Of a stretch of DNA of 64,000 bases, positions 60,135 to 64,000 are shown piece after piece. The notes beneath the pieces were generated by a model, which ran no database searches, was not told the DNA's origin, and saw only the letters and a program-made list of their open reading frames with translations. Both the position numbers and the translations under genes were made by a program. Source of the DNA: Synchiropus splendidus (taxonomy: Eukaryota; Chordata; Actinopteri; Syngnathiformes; Callionymidae); the NCBI RefSeq assembly GCF_027744825.2, contig NC_071339.1, positions 28,381,501-28,445,500 of the forward strand, in the 5' to 3' direction. The stretch's first letter is position 1. Every line of letters starts with the position of its first letter.

Positions 60135-62585
60135 ATGCGTTTATTAGGATATGACCGGCAAACGATCATTAATCTGAGGGATTTCAACGGCTTTTATCCC
60201 GTTAGGGCGGAGACACGGACGACCCTACACGACCTCGGTCTGTTCCACCGGTCGGATCCAAGGATCTACAGCATAGCGAAGCCCCGCCAGTCAGATTCAG
60301 AGTCCTACAGCACAGCGAAGCCCCTCCCCAGCAGCAGGGATCATCATCACGGGGGACATCGGAGGCGGTGCGAGAGGAAGCAGAAGCGCGGTTGCCGCGG
60401 CGGAATTAAGGCTAAGATAAATGCTAACCCGTTCCGCTCGCCGCTCCCGTCGGTCCTGCTCTCTAATGTGCGCTCGCGAGAAAACAAACTGGACTATTTG
60501 AAACTGGACTTGAACACCCGAAGGGAGACACGGAACTGTTGCGTGCTGATCCTCACGGAGACGTGGCTCAACTCTTCTGTCCCGGACACCGCCATTAGCC
60601 TGGAAGGGCTAACAGCGTTCAGGGCGGACAGGAACAACGTGCTCACAGGTAAAACCCGGGGAGGGGGTGTCTGCATCTACATCAACAACAACTGGTGTAT
60701 CAACACAACTCCGGTCTCCAGTCACTGCTGTGTGGACATAGAGTTTCTGATTGTGAAATGTAGACCCTTCTACTTGCCACGTGAGTTCACCAGCGTCACA
60801 GTGGTGGCCCTGTACATCCCTCCAAGCGCTGACTGCAAACAGGCCCTGAGTGTCCTCCATCAAGCCATCAGCGACGTGCAGTCCACACACCCAGAGAGTG
60901 TCTTCATTGTGGCAGGGGACTTTAACCAGGCCAATATGAAGACTGTGCTTCCAGCCTTTCACCAGCATGTGGACTTCGCTACTCGTGGGGAGAACACCCT
61001 GGACCTGGTCTACACCAACATCAAGAAGGCGTACAGAGCTGTCCCTCGTCCTCACCTCGGCTCCTCAGATCATCTCTCTGTGTTGCTGGTCCCTGCATAC
61101 CAGCCCCTGTTCATGAGAGAGAAACCAGCAGTGAGGACAGTGAGAGTGTGGCCAGAGGGAGCCATATCAGCCCTTCAGGACTGTTTCGAGCGTACTGACT
61201 GGAGCATGTTCAAGGATGCTGCTACGGACTGCAATCAGCAAACAGACGTGGGGGAGTATGCGACCATCGTCACTCGGGCCAATCAGAAGCCTTGGATGAC
61301 GAAAGAGGTGCGTGATAGACTGAGGGAGCGAAATGCTGCGTTCAAATCTGGAGATGGAACGGCACTCAGATCAGCCAGGGCGAATCTGAACCGTGAAATC
61401 CGGGCAGCGAAGCGCACCCACAGTCGGAAGGTCCAAGGCTTCTTTCAGAATGCCAGCAACACCAGACAACTGTGGCAGGGCATCCAGACGGTCACAGGCT
61501 ATAAAGCCTCTCCCCCTCCTTGCCGTGACGACATCAGCTTCCTCAATGAGCTGAATAACTTCTTTGGAAGGTTTGAAGCTCTCAATACCAACCCTGCGAG
61601 GAAAGCTGCCCCCCACTCTGACGAACAGACGCTCAGACTGGACACCGCTACGGTGCAGAGAACTCTGAGGAAGGTGAACGCAAGTAAAGCTGCAGGCCCT
61701 GACAACATTCCTGGACGACTGATTAAGGAATGTGCTGACCAGCTGTCCCAAGTGCTCACGGACATCTTCAACACCTCTCTGACCCAGGCGGTCGTCCCTC
61801 CATGTTTCAAGTCGGCCATAATTATTCCTGTGCCCAAGAAACCGACCACCACGTGTCTGAACGACTTTCGCCCCGTTGCACTAACATCCACCATCATGAA
61901 GTGCTTCAAGAGGGTGGTTGAGGACCACATCGTCTCCATACTCCCCGCATCATTCGACCCGTTCCAGTTTGCGTACCAGCCGAACCGCTCCACGGAGGAC
62001 GCCATCTCCACTGCTCTCCACCTGAGCCTGGAGCACCTAGAGAAGAAGAACACTCTGGTTCGGATGCTGTTCCTGGACTTCAGCTCAGCTTTTAATACCA
62101 TCATCCCACAGGACCTGGTACATAAATTGGAGCAACTAGGAGTGGAGACCTCCATGTGCAACTGGCTGCTGGACTTTCTCACCAACAGAACCCAGTCTGT
62201 CCGAGTAGGAGGTAACACGTCAAGTGTTATCTCCCAGAACATCGGCTCCCCTCAGGGATGTGTCCTCAGCCCACTGCTGTTCACTCTGCTGACCCACGAC
62301 TGTCGCCCCAAGTATAGCAGCAACCACATCCTGAAGTACGCGGACGACACAATGGTTGTGGGTCTCATCCAGGACAATGATGAACTGGCCTACAGGGAGG
62401 AGGTGCAACATCTGGTGGACTGGTGTGAGACGAACAATCTGGCCCTGAATCTCGACAAGACGAAGGAGATTGTCGTGGACTTCGGGAGATCAAGACACAG
62501 CCATGCCCCTCTTTACATCAACGACAGGGCTGTGGAAATGGAGTACAACCAAATACCTGGGTGTGCACATCACAGACGATCTTAG
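60135..62585 (+). CDS. LINE ORF: apurinic endonuclease and reverse transcriptase
   Basis: About 816 codons from the Met at 60135; the open frame upstream belongs to other sequence. A basic start is followed by an AP-endonuclease-like domain (LTETWL, GGGVCIYI, VVALYIPPS, VAGDFNQ, DLVYTN, GSSDHLSV) and an RT domain (KAAGPDNIP, NDFRPVALTS, FAYQPNRSTEDAI, FLDFSSAFNTI, SPQGCVLSPLLFT, catalytic YADD near 62337, LNLDKTKEIVVDF). It nicks target DNA and primes reverse transcription there. A frameshift near 62550 leads to the C-terminal piece. Apart from that the long frame is intact, so the copy is young. L2, CR1 and Rex1 cannot be told apart by eye. Confidence 0.85.
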   Translation: MRLLGYDRQTIINLRDFNGFYPVRAETRTTLHDLGLFHRSDPRIYSIAKPRQSDSESYSTAKPLPSSRDHHHGGHRRRCERKQKRGCRGGIKAKINANPFRSPLPSVLLSNVRSRENKLDYLKLDLNTRRETRNCCVLILTETWLNSSVPDTAISLEGLTAFRADRNNVLTGKTRGGGVCIYINNNWCINTTPVSSHCCVDIEFLIVKCRPFYLPREFTSVTVVALYIPPSADCKQALSVLHQAISDVQSTHPESVFIVAGDFNQANMKTVLPAFHQHVDFATRGENTLDLVYTNIKKAYRAVPRPHLGSSDHLSVLLVPAYQPLFMREKPAVRTVRVWPEGAISALQDCFERTDWSMFKDAATDCNQQTDVGEYATIVTRANQKPWMTKEVRDRLRERNAAFKSGDGTALRSARANLNREIRAAKRTHSRKVQGFFQNASNTRQLWQGIQTVTGYKASPPPCRDDISFLNELNNFFGRFEALNTNPARKAAPHSDEQTLRLDTATVQRTLRKVNASKAAGPDNIPGRLIKECADQLSQVLTDIFNTSLTQAVVPPCFKSAIIIPVPKKPTTTCLNDFRPVALTSTIMKCFKRVVEDHIVSILPASFDPFQFAYQPNRSTEDAISTALHLSLEHLEKKNTLVRMLFLDFSSAFNTIIPQDLVHKLEQLGVETSMCNWLLDFLTNRTQSVRVGGNTSSVISQNIGSPQGCVLSPLLFTLLTHDCRPKYSSNHILKYADDTMVVGLIQDNDELAYREEVQHLVDWCETNNLALNLDKTKEIVVDFGRSRHSHAPLYINDRAVEMEYNQIPGCAHHRRS

Positions 62586-62916
62586 CTGGTCACTCCACAC
62601 CCCCCCCCCCCCCCCCCCTCCTGACCACCTTCTACAGAGGGACAATCGAGAGCCTGCTGACCAGCTGCATCTCCGTCTGGTCTGGGAGCTGCAGTGCATC
62701 AGACTGGAAGTCTCTGCAGAGGGTGGTGAGGACAGCGGAGAAAATCACCGGGACCCCGCTCCCTGCCATCAAGGATATAGCAGATGTTCGCTGCTTATCC
62801 AGGGCACAAAGGATCATCGCGGACTCTACTCATGCAAACTATGCACTGTTCTCCCTCCTGCCATCTGGCAGACGGTTCCGCAGCATCCGATGCAGAACCA
62901 CCAGATTCAGGAACAA
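62561..62916 (+). pseudogene. LINE ORF, C-terminal piece after frameshift
   Basis: Continues with TTFYRGTIESLLTSC, WSGSCSASDWKSLQRV, and [14 protein letters not shown] homopolymer of about 19 C (62600-62618) sits where the family normally has additional residues, so a stretch was lost and replaced by C slippage. It ends abruptly at the gypsy junction. Confidence 0.75.
62600..62618. repeat. Poly(C) run inside the LINE
   Basis: About 19 consecutive C residues following CACTCCACA. The opposite strand is an uninterrupted G run able to form quadruplex structures, and the length may be a sequencing estimate. Confidence 0.9.
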
Positions 62917-64000
62917 GGGAAACAAAGTGTGCCATCTTAGAAAATCTATCCACAATGGTCATAACCGTTGTCATACCTGCAGACGGGGGCAAGCGCTTGA
63001 CAAAATCGACGGCAATGTGTGACCAAGGTCGGCCAGGAAGAGGCAGAGGCAGAGGTTGTAAGAGACCAGCTGGAGGACGATGTGAGGATTTGGAACGATC
63101 CAACGATACAGGTCTCAGGAACAATGGTCTCCATTTTCTCTTGGGAGAGAGGATTCTCATGGAGTCTGGACAGAGCATCGGGTTTAGCATTCTGGCTGCC
63201 TGGGCGGTAGGTTATGGAAAACCTAAATCTTCCCAGAAAAAGAGCCCAACGAGCCTGACGAGAGTTGAGCCGTCTGGCGGACTGGAGGTACAGAAGGTTT
63301 TTATGGTCTGTGAATACCAAAAAAGGGGTTTGAGCCCCCTCTAACCAGTGCCTCCACTCCTGTAGTGCAGCCACAACGGCCAAGAGCTCAGGGTTGCCAA
63401 TATCATAATTTCTTTCCGCACTTGACAATCCTCGGGAAAAGAAAGCACATGGGTGTACCTTTTGGTCAGACGGATCCCTTTGTGACAGGATAGCGCCGAT
63501 TCCTGAATCTGAAGCGTCTACCTCCAGGATAAACTGCCGGGAAGGGTAAGAATGACGCAGGATCGGAGCAGAGGAAAACAGAGTCCGGAGCTTGTTGAAA
63601 GACTCCTCAGCCTCAGGAGTCCAGACGAAAATCATCTCACTGGAGGTGAGCGCCGTCAGTAGAGCAGCAACCTTGCTGTAATCTCGGATGATGCGTCTGT
63701 AAAAGTTAGCGAAGCCCAAGAACTGTTGGAGTTGCTTACGGTTGTTCGGTGTCTTCCAGATTACCACAGCTTCGATTTTTGCAGGATCAGGAAGAAGGCG
63801 TCCCTCTCCCAATATGAATCCCCGGAAGCTGACCTGTTTCATGTGAAACTCAGACTTCTCGGCTTTGCAATAGAGTCTATTTTCCAGAAGTCTTTGTAGG
63901 ACCAGCCGCACATGCTCCTTGTGTTCCTCCTCCACCCTTGAGAAGATCAGTATGTCGTCCAAGTAGACGTATAGAAAATGATTAATCATATCTCTGAGGA
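62917..64000 (-). pseudogene. pol: Ty3/gypsy pol: RT end, RNase H and integrase start
   Basis: The minus strand enters from the window edge. RT catalytic YLDD near 63960 ([11 protein letters not shown]), the thumb ([12 protein letters not shown]), RNase H with [20 protein letters not shown] and [10 protein letters not shown], then [10 protein letters not shown] and KPDALSR. A frameshift around 63000-63190 and missing sequence follow, then integrase with [18 protein letters not shown] (first catalytic Asp), [15 protein letters not shown], broken by the LINE at about 62916. RNase H at the other end of the LINE is not repeated, and the second Asp and Glu of integrase are absent. The 5' part lies beyond the window. 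Confidence 0.85.

Larger units (their letters stand above)
60100..62916 (+). mobile_element. LINE (L2/CR1/Rex-type), 3'-truncated
   Basis: Holds the endonuclease-RT gene described next. The left limit is approximate. The right limit is where minus-strand gypsy integrase sequence (MAHFVSL) begins. The 3' end lies within the ORF at [13 protein letters not shown], without 3' UTR or tail, which is abnormal for a LINE insertion. Confidence 0.75.

Overview
The window looks like repeat-dense, probably heterochromatic DNA from a ray-finned fish. I recognise no single-copy host gene. The fish assignment is inferred from the mix of elements: a complex retrovirus with a full env, a BEL/Pao element, a DIRS-like RNase H, an L2/CR1/Rex-type LINE, a Ty3/gypsy element with a chromodomain-like end, and several hAT/ZBED transposase fragments.

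Region 1 (1-19463) is one endogenous retrovirus (ERV) of 19.3 kb lying in a 188-bp satellite. It has 1.30-kb LTRs (157-1456 and 18161-19463), a 5-bp target duplication (AACGC), a lysine-tRNA primer site, gag, pol (protease, RT, RNase H, integrase), a very long env, and accessory reading frames both between pol and env and between env and the 3' LTR. All major genes carry stops or frameshifts, and gag contains a mosaic internal duplication. Several traits are foamy-virus-like: no Cys-His knuckle in Gag, pol with its own ATG over the gag stop, a possible Trp-rich Env leader, and 3' accessory frames ending in an acidic tail. The large frames between pol and env are not part of the foamy plan. This provirus is the best candidate for something little described.

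Region 2 (19464-20913) is the rest of the 188-bp satellite, about eight units. Region 3 (about 20914-44343) is a 23.4-kb tandem array of a 41-bp, CpG-rich unit, about 570 units by division. It has 12-bp sub-repeat expansions and nested higher-order repeats: a 6,273-bp block (153 x 41) present twice, and blocks of 8, 10, 12 and 13 units. Most units carry a perfect CArg-type box (CCAAATATGG), a GC box (GGGCGG) and a CGTCA half-site.

Region 4 (44344-64000) is a graveyard of other elements: DIRS-like RNase H (minus), three hAT-type remnants (all minus), an inverted pair of non-autonomous elements, a transposase-like fragment between 18-bp inverted repeats, a solo LTR, a tRNA-derived SINE, an internally deleted BEL/Pao element (plus), a LINE (plus) sitting inside a minus-strand Ty3/gypsy element, and TA microsatellites. 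The gypsy element runs off the right edge.
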